NCBI RefSeq assembly: GCF_000308875.1
Contig: NZ_BAGL01000052.1
Span: forward strand, 124,001-188,000
DNA length: 64,000 nt
Direction: 5' to 3'
Source of the DNA: Nocardia transvalensis NBRC 15921
Lineage (GTDB): Bacteria > Actinomycetota > Actinomycetes > Mycobacteriales > Mycobacteriaceae
Position numbers and translations under genes: made by a program. The notes under the pieces were generated by a model. The model was not told the DNA's origin. It searched no databases and saw only the letters and a program-made list of their open reading frames with translations. How positions within the stretch are numbered: the stretch's first letter is position 1; each line of letters opens with the position of its first letter. Positions 42,437 through 50,768 of the stretch are shown here, piece after piece.

Positions 42437-45400
42437 CTACTCCAGCTCGCCCTCGGTCTCCAGGTACACGTGCCGCAGCCGCTCCAGCGTCTCCGGTTCC
42501 GGATGCTCCCACAGCGTGCGCTCGGCCGCCTCGAGCAGGCGTTCGGCGATGCCGTGCAATGCCCACGGATTCGACTGCTCCATGAACTTGCGGTTGACGT
42601 CGTCGAAAACATAGCTTTCGGAAAGCTTCTCGTACATCCAGTCGGCGACGACATTGGTGGTGGCGTCGTAGCCGAACAGATAGTCCACGGTGGCCGCCAT
42701 CTCGAAGGCGCCCTTGTATCCGTGCCGCCGCATCGCCTCGAGCCATCGCGGATTCACCACGCGGGCACGGAATACGCGCGCGGTCTCCTCCGACAGCGTG
42801 CGGGTGCGCACCGCGTCCGGGCGCGTGCTGTCGCCGATATAGGCCTCCGGATTGGTTCCGGTGAGCGCTCGCACGGCGGCGACCATTCCGCCGTGATACT
42901 GGAAATAGTCGTCGGAGTCGGCGATATCGTGTTCGCGGGTATCGGTGTTCTTGGCCGCCACCGCGATTCGCCGGTAGGCGGTGCGCATATCGTCGGCCGC
43001 CGGGGCGCCGTCGAGGTCGCGGCCGTAGGCGAAACCGCCCCAGGCGGTATACACCTGGGCCAGATCGTCGTCGGTGCGCCAGCTCTTGGAATCGATGAGC
43101 TGCAGCAGTCCCGCGCCGTAGGTGCCGGGCTTGGACCCGAAGATGCGGGTGGTCGAGCGGCGCTCGTCGCCGTGGCCGGCCAGATCCGACTGCGCGTGCG
43201 CGCGTACGTAATTCGACTCCGCCGGTTCGTCGAGCGCCGCGACCATCCGCACCGCGTCGTCCAGCAGCGCCAGCACGTGCGGGAAGGCGTCGCGGAAGAA
43301 GCCCGAGATGCGCACGGTGACGTCGATGCGCGGGCGGCCCAGCTCCGCGAGCGAGATCGGCTCCAGATCGGTGACCCGGCGGCTCGCCTCGTCCCACACC
43401 GGCCGGACGCCCAGCAGCGCCAGGACCTCGGCGATATCGTCGCCGGAGGTCCGCATCGCCGAGGTGCCCCACACCGACAGGCCGACCGAGGGCGGGTAGG
43501 CGCCGTGGTCGGCCAGGTAGCGCGCGAGCAGCGAATCCGCCATGGCCTGACCGGTTTCCCAGGCCAGCCGCGACGGCACCGCCTTCGGATCGACCGAGTA
43601 GAAGTTGCGCCCGGTGGGCAGCACGTTGATCAGCCCGCGCAACGGCGATCCGCTCGGCCCCGCGGGAATGAACCCGCCGTTCAGCGCGTGCAGGACCCGG
43701 TCGATCTCGACGCCGGTCTGCCGCAGCCGCGGCACGACCTCCGTCGCGGCGAAACGCAAGACCGCGCGCAGGGTGTCGACGCGGTCGGCGGGCACGGTGA
43801 TCGGCGTGACATCCGCGTCCGGCGAATCCGCCACGGGCGCTGCGACTTCCGGACCGGACGTAGCGAAAGCGCCGATCGTGACGTGCCGGTCCAGCACGCC
43901 CTCGACGGCGTCGGCCGACCAGTCCGCGGCCTGCAGCGCGGCCAGGAGGGTGCGGGCGCGGAGTTCCACGGCGTCCACGCGCTCGCGGGATTCGTCGCCG
44001 GATTCGCTGAGCCCCAGCGCCTCTCGCAGTCCGGGCACCGCGATCTCGCCGCCCCACAGCTGGCGCGCCCGCAGCATCGCCAGCACCAGGTCCAGCTCGC
44101 TCTCCCCCGCCGGGGCCCGGCCGAGGATGTGCAGGCCGTCGCGGATCTGCACGTCCTTGATCTCGCACAGCCAGCCGTCGACGTGCAGCAGCATATCGTC
44201 GAAGACGTCCTCGTCGGGCCGTTCGGTGAGGCCCAGGTCGTGGTCCATCTTCGCGGCCCGCATGAGGGTCCAGATCTGCTGGCGGATCGCGGGCAGCTTG
44301 GCCGGGTCGAGCGCGGAGATGTTGGCGTGCTCGTCGAGCAGCTGCTCGAGGCGGGAGATGTCGCCGTAGGTCTCGGCGCGCGCCATCGGCGGGATCAGGT
44401 GGTCGACCAGCGTCGCGTGCGCCCGCCGCTTGGCCTGGGTGCCCTCGCCCGGGTCGTTGACCAGGAACGGGTAGATCAGCGGCAGATCGCCGAGGGCGGC
44501 GTCGGTACCGCACGCCGCCGACATGCCGAGCGTCTTGCCGGGCAGCCATTCCAGGTTGCCGTGCTTGCCCAGATGCACCATCGCGTCCGCGCCGAAGCCG
44601 TCCGCGATCCACCGGTAGGCGGCGAGGTAGTGATGGCTCGGCGGCAGATCCGGGTCGTGGTAGATGGCGACGGGGTTCTCCCCGAACCCGCGGGGCGGCT
44701 GCACCATCAGCACCACATTGCCGAATCGCAGTGCGGCGATGACGATCTCACCGGCCGGATCCGCCGACCGGTCGACGTACAGCTCGCCCGGCGGCGGGCC
44801 CCACGCCTCGACCACCGCGTCGCGCAGTTCGGCGGGCAGCGTCGCGAACCATTCGGCGTAGCGGGCGGCGCCGAGGCGAATCGGATTGCCCTCCAGCTGT
44901 TCCGCGGTCAGCCAGTCGGGGTCCTGGCCACCGGCGGCGATCAGCGCGTGGATGAGCGCGTCGCCGTCGCCCTCCTCGAGGCCCGGGATCTCCCCCGGCG
45001 CGCCGAGATCGTAACCGGCCGCGCGCATCTCGGTGAGCAACCGGATCGCGCTGGCGGGAGTGTCGAGGCCCACCGCGTTGCCGATGCGGGCGTGCTTGGT
45101 CGGATACGCCGACAGCATCAGCACGATGCGACGCCGGGCGGGCGGGATGTGCCGCAGCCGGGCGTGCCGCACGGCGATACCCGCCACCCGCGCCGCGCGT
45201 TCCGGGTCGGGGACGTACGCCGCCAGGCCGTCGGCGTCGAATTCCTTGAACGAGAACGGGACCGTGATGACGCGGCCGTCGAATTCCGGCACCGCCACCT
45301 GCGTCGCGACGTCCAGCGGCGAGAGGCCGTCGTCGTTGGCCGCCCACTGGGCGCGCCCGCTGGTCAGGCACAGGCCCTGCAGGATCGGCACGTCGAGGTC

Positions 45401-46111
45401 GGCGAGCGCGCCGATATCCCAGGCGTCGTCGTCACCGCCCGCCGACGCCGTCGCGGGTTTACTGCCGCCCGCCGCGAGCACCGTCACCACGAGGGCGTCG
45501 GCGCCGCGCAGCGTCTCGATCAGCTCCGGTTCGGCGGTGCGCAGCGAGGCGCAGTACAGCGGCAGCGGACGCCCGCCCGCGTCCTCGATGGCGGTGCACA
45601 GCGCGTCGATATACGCGGTGTTCCCGGCCAGCTGCTGGGCGCGGTAGTACAGCACCGCGACGGTCGGGCCCTCGACCTCGCGCGCGGTCCGTTCCAGCTC
45701 GCCCCAGTTGGGCAGGTGCACCGGCGGTTCGAAGCCGTGCCCGGTGAGCAGCACGGTGTCGGAGAGGAAGTGGTGCAGCTGCCGCAGGTTCTCCGCCCCG
45801 CCCGCGGCCAGGTAGTTGTGGGCGTCGGCCGCGACGCCGCCCGGGACCGTCGAGCACTCCATCAGCTCGGCGTCGGGGGTCATCTCGCCGCCGAGGGCGA
45901 CCACGGGAATCCCGCTGTCGCGCAGCGCGTCCAGCCCCTCCTCCCAGGCCCGCCGGCCGCCGAGGATGCGCACCACGACCAGCTCCACGCCCTCCAGCAG
46001 GGCGGGCAGATCGTCGAGCAGCAACCGGGCCGGATTGCTCAGGCGGTAGGCCGCGCCGCTGGCCCGCGCGGACAGCAGATCGGTATCGGAGGTGGACAGC
46101 AGCAGAATCAC
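42437..46111 (-). CDS. cobN: Aerobic cobaltochelatase subunit CobN
   Basis: A 1224-residue CobN, the large subunit of the ATP-dependent CobNST complex that inserts cobalt into hydrogenobyrinate a,c-diamide. The start reads MILLLSTSDTDLLSARASGAAYR. The conserved GKHGNLEWLPGK segment lies in the first half, and metal-binding and porphyrin-site motifs such as YQYHGGM-like FQYHGGMVAAVRALTG and NPRWLEAMRRHGYKG lie toward the C-terminus. The length is normal for the family. GTG at 46111 has GAGGAAGG before it, and a cobalamin riboswitch precedes that, so B12 shuts off expression. The CobS and CobT subunits are not in the window. Confidence 0.95.
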   Translation of the reverse strand: MILLLSTSDTDLLSARASGAAYRLSNPARLLLDDLPALLEGVELVVVRILGGRRAWEEGLDALRDSGIPVVALGGEMTPDAELMECSTVPGGVAADAHNYLAAGGAENLRQLHHFLSDTVLLTGHGFEPPVHLPNWGELERTAREVEGPTVAVLYYRAQQLAGNTAYIDALCTAIEDAGGRPLPLYCASLRTAEPELIETLRGADALVVTVLAAGGSKPATASAGGDDDAWDIGALADLDVPILQGLCLTSGRAQWAANDDGLSPLDVATQVAVPEFDGRVITVPFSFKEFDADGLAAYVPDPERAARVAGIAVRHARLRHIPPARRRIVLMLSAYPTKHARIGNAVGLDTPASAIRLLTEMRAAGYDLGAPGEIPGLEEGDGDALIHALIAAGGQDPDWLTAEQLEGNPIRLGAARYAEWFATLPAELRDAVVEAWGPPPGELYVDRSADPAGEIVIAALRFGNVVLMVQPPRGFGENPVAIYHDPDLPPSHHYLAAYRWIADGFGADAMVHLGKHGNLEWLPGKTLGMSAACGTDAALGDLPLIYPFLVNDPGEGTQAKRRAHATLVDHLIPPMARAETYGDISRLEQLLDEHANISALDPAKLPAIRQQIWTLMRAAKMDHDLGLTERPDEDVFDDMLLHVDGWLCEIKDVQIRDGLHILGRAPAGESELDLVLAMLRARQLWGGEIAVPGLREALGLSESGDESRERVDAVELRARTLLAALQAADWSADAVEGVLDRHVTIGAFATSGPEVAAPVADSPDADVTPITVPADRVDTLRAVLRFAATEVVPRLRQTGVEIDRVLHALNGGFIPAGPSGSPLRGLINVLPTGRNFYSVDPKAVPSRLAWETGQAMADSLLARYLADHGAYPPSVGLSVWGTSAMRTSGDDIAEVLALLGVRPVWDEASRRVTDLEPISLAELGRPRIDVTVRISGFFRDAFPHVLALLDDAVRMVAALDEPAESNYVRAHAQSDLAGHGDERRSTTRIFGSKPGTYGAGLLQLIDSKSWRTDDDLAQVYTAWGGFAYGRDLDGAPAADDMRTAYRRIAVAAKNTDTREHDIADSDDYFQYHGGMVAAVRALTGTNPEAYIGDSTRPDAVRTRTLSEETARVFRARVVNPRWLEAMRRHGYKGAFEMAATVDYLFGYDATTNVVADWMYEKLSESYVFDDVNRKFMEQSNPWALHGIAERLLEAAERTLWEHPEPETLERLRHVYLETEGELE

Positions 46112-46124
46112 GGTTCGGCCTTCC

Positions 46125-46280
46125 TCGGGTGACGCGCCCATCGGGGAGTTGGCGCTCGCCGGGAGGGTCTGACTGTCACAGTGGCGCGACCGCACCGGAA
46201 TTACACCGGTTTCCTCCCGGAGAGGCGAGCACCCGGGATGCTACCGGGCGCCTCCCGGCCCCTCGAGGGCCGCGTCGGGG
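46125..46280 (-). ncRNA. Cobalamin riboswitch in front of cobN
   Basis: On the minus strand the core is easily seen: CCGGTGTAATTCCGGTGCGG followed by the B12 box GCGCCACTGTGA (46176-46187). A GC-rich outer stem and the purine-rich run GGGAGGAAA come before them, and CAGTCAGACC after. The aptamer ends 20-50 bases before the cobN ribosome site, so binding of adenosylcobalamin probably hides that site. The exact ends are estimates. Confidence 0.92.
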
Positions 46281-46366
46281 TACCCGCGATGTGCTTATGC
46301 ATCGAACAGGCAACGACCTGTGCGTTCGACGTTTCCAGCACGGCCGCACCAGAGTACGCTCGACAT

Positions 46367-46678
46367 ATGCCAAGCTCACCAGGATGGGCCAGGCGGAATC
46401 GCTTCGCTGCCTGGTCAGGAATTGTTTGCATGTTGATTGCCGTTGGATTGCTGGCGATGGCACTCGCGGCAGCGGCCGGGAATCGGGGCGACCTGTTGCT
46501 GATCGCCGCGGGCGTGTGCGCGGCGGTGGCGATCTTCGGGCTACTGGCCTTCCAGACCACCTCGCGCCGGGACCGCCTCGAGCATCACGAGCGGCCACAT
46601 CTGCTGGACGACAGTTACGTTCCCACCCCGCCGTGGCGGAGCGGTACCCGCGGGGAGGCCGATCCGAGAGGACGCTGA
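46367..46678 (+). CDS. Small two-helix membrane protein
   Basis: A 103-residue protein with a short basic head (MPSSPGWARRNRFAAW), two membrane helices (about residues 17-35 and 42-62) and a polar tail with charged HHERPHLLDD. It is a close paralogue of the next gene, with the same head and helix pattern (WARRNR versus WVRRNR). Function unknown. It is divergent from the riboswitch/cobN transcript; the ATG comes soon after CGACAT and no strong ribosome site is present. Confidence 0.7.
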   Translation: MPSSPGWARRNRFAAWSGIVCMLIAVGLLAMALAAAAGNRGDLLLIAAGVCAAVAIFGLLAFQTTSRRDRLEHHERPHLLDDSYVPTPPWRSGTRGEADPRGR

Positions 46679-46681
46679 ACG

Positions 46682-47002
46682 ATGCCGGCGACTCCGAACT
46701 GGGTGCGGCGCAATCGTGCCGTCGCCTGGTCCACCTACTTCTGCGTGCTGATTGCCTTCGCGACGCTGGCCATGGCGCTGACCGCCGCCGGCTCCGGACA
46801 CACCGATCTCGCGGTGCTGGCGGGCGGTGTCTGTGCCGCCACGGTGATCGTGGGCCTCACCCTCGTCGCGACCACGGTGCACCGCGATCACGAGGACCAT
46901 CACGCGGTGCCGAATCTGCTCAACGATCACTGGCGGCCGATGCCGTCGGAGCGGCGCGAGGGCCGTCCCGCACCGATCGCGGCCCGGCGGATGCGGTCGT
47001 AG
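46682..47002 (+). CDS. Small two-helix membrane protein, tandem paralogue
   Basis: A 106-residue protein (MPATPNWVRRNRAVAWSTYF...) with two membrane helices and a His-rich linker HRDHEDHHAVPNLLNDHW. It begins three bases after the preceding paralogue ends, and the ribosome site GAGAGGA lies inside that gene. Both pairs of helices and the LLDD/LLND motif are shared, so they arose by tandem duplication and may form a heteromer. The place beside cob genes could hint at metal or corrinoid traffic, but the sequence gives no direct sign. Confidence 0.72.
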   Translation: MPATPNWVRRNRAVAWSTYFCVLIAFATLAMALTAAGSGHTDLAVLAGGVCAATVIVGLTLVATTVHRDHEDHHAVPNLLNDHWRPMPSERREGRPAPIAARRMRS

Positions 47003-47038
47003 ATCCGCTCCGGCCACGAGTCGTAGGCTGAGGGGACC

Positions 47039-48406
47039 ATGACTCGTTCCGTCCCCGACTCCTGCCCCGGCGTACTGCGGCTGCACGAGGCCGCCGACGG
47101 CCCACTGGCCAGGATCCGGATCCCCGCCGGGATGCTGCGGCCCGACCAGTTGCAAGTCCTGGCAGCGGCGGCGCACGACCTCGGCGACGACCACATCGAA
47201 CTCACCTCCCGCGGCAATGTGCAGCTGCGGCGGATGCACGACGCCGCCGCCCTCGCCGAACGCTTGGACGCGGTCGGCCTCCTGCCCAGCGCCACCCACG
47301 AACGCGTCCGCAATATCGTCGCCTCCCCGCTGTCGGGCCGGGTGGGCGGTCCGGCCGACGTGCGCGCCTTGGTCCCCGCGCTCGACGACGGCCTGCGATC
47401 GAGCCCAGATCTCGCCGAACTGCCCGGGCGGGTGCTGTTCACCCTGGACGACGGACGGGGCGACGTCAGCGGCCTCGGCGGCGATATCGGGGTGCACGCG
47501 GTCGGCGAGAACGAGTACGCGCTATTGCTGGGCGGCACCGACACCGGCATCCGGCTCCCGGGTGACGCGGCCGTCGGCACGCTGCTCGCGGCAGCACATG
47601 CGTTCCAGGACCTGCGGGGCGAGCATTGGCGACTGCACGAGATTCCCGGCGGCCCCGCCCTCGTCGCCGAACAGCTCGGCCTGAACGGTTCCACAGCCCG
47701 GCTCGGACTCGGCGACAGCGCCGCACAACCCGGACCGAACGACAGCGCCACACGGCCCGGACCGGACGGCAGCGCGGCGCAACCCGGGATTAAGGGCAGC
47801 GCCGCGCGGCCTCGGACAGGCTCCGGCGCGCCGCTCGAAATCGGTGCGCGGCACGCTATTCCGATCGGCTGGTTTACCCAGGCCGACGGGAGGGTTGCCC
47901 TCGGTGCGGGGGTTCCGCTGGGCAGCTTGCCCGCGCGCACGGCCGAATTCGTTGCCGCCGTGGACCGCCCGGTGATCGTGACACCGTGGCGCAGCCTGGT
48001 GCTCGCCGACCTCGACGAGTGGGCCGCCGAGCAGGTGGTCCGTGTCCTCGCGCCGATGGGCCTGCTCTTCGACGCGGACTCGCCGTGGCTACAGGTGACC
48101 GCCTGCGCCGGAAAACCCGGATGCGCCAAGTCCCGCACCGACGTTCGCGCCGACCTGGCCGAGGCGATCGCCCAGGGCCGTATCCGCCCCGGCGCCCCGC
48201 CACCCTCCGTCGCCGACGGCTCCAGTCTCCCGGCCAACCAACCGCCGCCCGCCACCGGCCTAGCCGCCGCAGACGTCTCTGTCGCGGGCCGTCAGCACTG
48301 GTCCGGCTGCGACCGCCGCTGCGGCCGCCCCAAAGGGCCGGTCACCGATGTCGTCGCCGAGCCCGGCGGCTACCGGATCGCCCCTCCCGCCGAGTCGGCC
48401 CGCTGA
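47039..48406 (+). CDS. cobG: Precorrin-3B synthase CobG
   Basis: A 455-residue CobG, the oxygen-dependent monooxygenase that forms precorrin-3B in aerobic corrin synthesis. It is built like nitrite/sulfite reductase: half-domain LARIRIPAGMLRPDQLQVLA with HIELTSRGNVQLR near residue 52, and [4Fe-4S] ligands in TACAGKPGCAKSR (CxxxxxC) near residue 355 and WSGCDRRCGRP (CxxxC) near residue 430. Residues 216-260 are an insertion of five nine-residue repeats between the halves. A TAGGCT box lies nine bases before the ATG. It is convergent with the DDAH gene across a large inverted repeat. Its presence shows the aerobic route. Confidence 0.92.
   Translation: MTRSVPDSCPGVLRLHEAADGPLARIRIPAGMLRPDQLQVLAAAAHDLGDDHIELTSRGNVQLRRMHDAAALAERLDAVGLLPSATHERVRNIVASPLSGRVGGPADVRALVPALDDGLRSSPDLAELPGRVLFTLDDGRGDVSGLGGDIGVHAVGENEYALLLGGTDTGIRLPGDAAVGTLLAAAHAFQDLRGEHWRLHEIPGGPALVAEQLGLNGSTARLGLGDSAAQPGPNDSATRPGPDGSAAQPGIKGSAARPRTGSGAPLEIGARHAIPIGWFTQADGRVALGAGVPLGSLPARTAEFVAAVDRPVIVTPWRSLVLADLDEWAAEQVVRVLAPMGLLFDADSPWLQVTACAGKPGCAKSRTDVRADLAEAIAQGRIRPGAPPPSVADGSSLPANQPPPATGLAAADVSVAGRQHWSGCDRRCGRPKGPVTDVVAEPGGYRIAPPAESAR
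47684..47818 (+). repeat. Five 27-base repeats inside cobG
   Basis: Five direct units encode NGSTARLGL, GDSAAQPGP, NDSATRPGP, DGSAAQPGI and KGSAARPRT, residues 216-260 of CobG. The units keep the frame, so the protein stays intact. The insertion lies in the linker between the two reductase halves and should form a flexible loop. It likely expanded by slippage. Confidence 0.88.
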
Positions 48407-48446
48407 TCGGCAACGAACCCTCTGGTCGACCAACCACGCCCATCTC

Positions 48447-48515
48447 GTTTCCGGCACGCTTTTGGCCGGAATCCTCTTGGCCACGGCGGTTTCCGGCCAA
48501 AAGCACGCCGGAAAC
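48447..48515. terminator. 25-base inverted repeat between cobG and the DDAH gene
   Basis: The left arm (48447-48471) begins GTTTCCGGC and ends TTTTGGCCGGAA. The right arm (48491-48515) begins TTCCGGCCAAAA and ends GCCGGAAAC. Only two pairs fail to match, and the loop is 19 bases. Lying between two convergent genes, it probably ends both transcripts, although no T-run follows. The 183-base gap holds no gene. Confidence 0.7.
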
Positions 48516-48589
48516 AAGGGCGGGTCGGCGACGTGGGCCTGGCGCGCCTATCCATCGCAGGGCCCTTGCATGTCCGCGCCGCCTGGCGG

Positions 48590-49450
48590 TTACCCGGCCG
48601 TGCGGGCCGAATGTAGTTCCAGCGTGCAGCATTTCACGCTGCCGCCGGACTTCAGGAGTTCGGAGAGGTCGATGCCGATCGGGGCGTAGCCGTGTGCGGC
48701 GAGGCGGTCGGCGAGGGCGGTGGCGCGGTCGCTGAGGAAGACGTGGTAGCCGTCGCAGACGCCGTTGAGGCCCAGGACGTTCGCGTCGGCGGCGGTGGCT
48801 CGGATCGCGTCGGGGTAGAGGCGTTCCAGCAGGTCGGCGCTCGCGGGGTCGAAGGCGTCCGGGTAGTAGGCGATGGTGCCGTCGAGGACCATCAGGGCGG
48901 TGTCGAGGTGGTAGAAGCGGGGATCGACCAGCCGCAGCGAGAGCACCGGCAGGCCGAAGAACGCCTCCACCTCGCGATGGGCCGCCGCGGAGCTGCGGAA
49001 TCCGGTCCCGGCCAGGATCCGGTCCCCGGCGACCGCGAAATCACCCTCGCCCTCGTTGATCTCGGCCGCGGCCGACACCGCGGCGAATCCCTGCGCCCCC
49101 AGCCACCGATGGAACGCCGGGCCCTCCGCGACCCGCTCGGGATGGGCGAACCGGGCGGACAGCGCGCGCTCCCCGATCACCAGTCCCCCGTTGGCGGCGA
49201 ACACCATATCCGGCAGATCCGGTTCCCCGGCGATCACATCGACGCGATGGCCGCACCCCTCGAACGCGGCCCGCAGCGTCTCCCACTGCGCGAGCGCGCG
49301 GGCGCGGTCCACCGGGGCCGCGAGATTCATCCACGGATTGATCGCGTAGCGGACGTCGAAATGGTCCGGCCGGCACATCAGGAACCGGCGGGGCGTCGGG
49401 CGGCGAGCGCCGGCCGGTTCGGGGGCACGCACGGTGGCGACGGAGGTCAA
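48590..49450 (-). CDS. Dimethylargininase/arginine-deiminase-like hydrolase
   Basis: A 286-residue member of the guanidino-modifying (pentein) family. Visible motifs are LPDMVFAANGGLV (substrate-side), EINEGEGDFAVAGDR, FYHLDTALMVL with the catalytic His near residue 185, and the nucleophilic Cys in SGGSVKCCTLEL near residue 275. These enzymes convert dimethylarginine or arginine to citrulline. TTG at 49450 is preferred because GAGGAGA stands just before it. The gene diverges from an Lrp gene, as do M. tuberculosis Rv2323c and Rv2324, where the Lrp protein is thought to act on arginine breakdown genes. Confidence 0.88.
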   Translation of the reverse strand: MTSVATVRAPEPAGARRPTPRRFLMCRPDHFDVRYAINPWMNLAAPVDRARALAQWETLRAAFEGCGHRVDVIAGEPDLPDMVFAANGGLVIGERALSARFAHPERVAEGPAFHRWLGAQGFAAVSAAAEINEGEGDFAVAGDRILAGTGFRSSAAAHREVEAFFGLPVLSLRLVDPRFYHLDTALMVLDGTIAYYPDAFDPASADLLERLYPDAIRATAADANVLGLNGVCDGYHVFLSDRATALADRLAAHGYAPIGIDLSELLKSGGSVKCCTLELHSARTAG

Positions 49451-49507
49451 CGGATCTCCTCGGGCTCGACGGATACGCGACGTATTTCGACGATAAGGGG
49501 CGTACCG

Positions 49508-49566
49508 TTGCGCTCGGAATATCGATTCGTTGCGCCATTTCGGACAATGGCGGCGATTCATTGCGC
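49508..49566. promoter_or_regulatory. Candidate Lrp-binding array between the DDAH and Lrp genes
   Basis: TTGCGC occurs at 49508-49513, 49530-49535 and 49561-49566; the last two are part of CGATTC(G/A)TTGCGC, 31 bases apart. Between them lies the inverted repeat CGCCATT-TCGGAC-AATGGCG (49533-49552). Spacings of 22 and 31 bases are close to whole helical turns, as expected for a wrapped Lrp octamer. Confidence 0.5.
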
Positions 49567-49583
49567 AGGGCGGAGGGAACGGC

Positions 49584-50048
49584 ATGGACGAGCTGGACCG
49601 CACCATCCTCGCCCACCTGCTGCGGCAGGCGCGGGCGTCGTTCCAGGAGATCGGCGCGGCGGTCGGCCTGTCGGCCCCGGCGGTCAAGCGCCGCGTCGAC
49701 CGGATGGTGAGCGGCGGGCAGATCACCGGATTCACCGCCCTGGTCAACCCGGCCGCGCTGGGCTGGCGCACCGAGGCCTACGTCGAGGTCTACTACCGCG
49801 ACAACATCTCCCCCGCCGAACTGCGCCGCAGCCTGGAACCCATCCCGCAGGTCGTCGGCGTCTGGACCATCGCGGGCGAGGCCGACGCCCTGGTCCACGT
49901 CATGGCCACCGATATGGCCGATATCGAGTCGACCGTCGAACGCATCCGCGAGAACGCCCGAGTCGGCCGCACCCGCAGCAGCATCGTCATGTCGCGACTC
50001 CTGGAACGCCCCCGCACCGACCGCCCTCTGGACCACCCCGGCGCCTGA
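49584..50048 (+). CDS. Lrp/AsnC-family regulator
   Basis: A 154-residue Lrp-type regulator. It has an N-terminal helix-turn-helix (MDELDRTILAHLLRQARASFQEIGAAVGLSAPAVKRRVDRM) and a C-terminal RAM ligand domain (TEAYVEVYYRDNISPAELRRSLEPIPQVVGVWTIAGEADALVHV). ATG at 49584 has GGAGGGA before it; upstream in-frame codons do not look like protein. It diverges from the DDAH-like gene and probably controls it in response to arginine or another amino acid. Confidence 0.93.
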   Translation: MDELDRTILAHLLRQARASFQEIGAAVGLSAPAVKRRVDRMVSGGQITGFTALVNPAALGWRTEAYVEVYYRDNISPAELRRSLEPIPQVVGVWTIAGEADALVHVMATDMADIESTVERIRENARVGRTRSSIVMSRLLERPRTDRPLDHPGA

Positions 50049-50132
50049 CCGCCCTGCCCTGCACCGCACACGCCCCCGCTCCGGCTCAGGGTGGCGAGGG
50101 GCGGTCGGGGCGCGCGGCTTAGGGTGGACGCC

Positions 50133-50768
50133 ATGTCCGATGTACGTACCGGCTATATCACCGACGGGGCCGAGATCTACCGGCGCTCGTTCGCGACCAT
50201 CCGGGCCGAGGCCGAGCTGGATCGTTTCCCGGCCGATGTCGCGCAGGTGGTGGTGCGGATGATCCACGCGTGCGGGCAGGTCGATCTCGCCGCCGCCGTG
50301 GCGTACAGCCCGGATGTGGTCGCGCGGGCGCGCGCCGCGCTGCGGGCCGGTGCGCCGATCCTGTGCGATGCCACCATGGTGGCGTCAGGGGTGACCCGCA
50401 CGCGGCTGCCCGCGGACAACGACGTGCTGTGCCTGCTCGGCGATCCCCGGGTGCCGGAGCTGGCGCGCACCATGGACAACACGAGATCGGCTGCGGCACT
50501 GGAGCTGTGGCGCGACCGGCTGGCGGGCGCGGTGGTGGCGGTGGGCAATGCGCCGACCGCCCTGTTCCATCTGCTCGACATGCTGGACGCGGGCGCGCCC
50601 CGCCCGGCGGCGATCCTCGGCATCCCCGTCGGATTCGTCGGCGCCGTCGAATCCAAACAGGCTCTCACCGCCTATGACGGCGTCGAATACCTCACCGTCC
50701 ACGGCCGGCGCGGCGGCAGCGCCATCACCGCGGCGGCGCTGAATGCGATTGCGAGCGAACAGGAATGA
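50133..50768 (+). CDS. cobH: Precorrin-8X methylmutase CobH
   Basis: A 211-residue CobH, which moves the C-11 methyl group to C-12 to give hydrogenobyrinate. The catalytic His is His45 in VRMIHACGQVDLA. Other family motifs are GAPILCDATMVASGVTR, DNDVLCLLGDP and GNAPTALFHLLDML. ATG at 50133 comes seven bases after TAGGGT (50120-50125), a leaderless start. The gene overlaps cobIJ by four bases (ATGA). Confidence 0.95.
   Translation: MSDVRTGYITDGAEIYRRSFATIRAEAELDRFPADVAQVVVRMIHACGQVDLAAAVAYSPDVVARARAALRAGAPILCDATMVASGVTRTRLPADNDVLCLLGDPRVPELARTMDNTRSAAALELWRDRLAGAVVAVGNAPTALFHLLDMLDAGAPRPAAILGIPVGFVGAVESKQALTAYDGVEYLTVHGRRGGSAITAAALNAIASEQE

Noticed and set aside
48260..48632. Overlapping frames and possible insertion element across the large inverted repeat
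   Set aside because: No transposase, no target duplication and only one palindrome; the frames are shadows.
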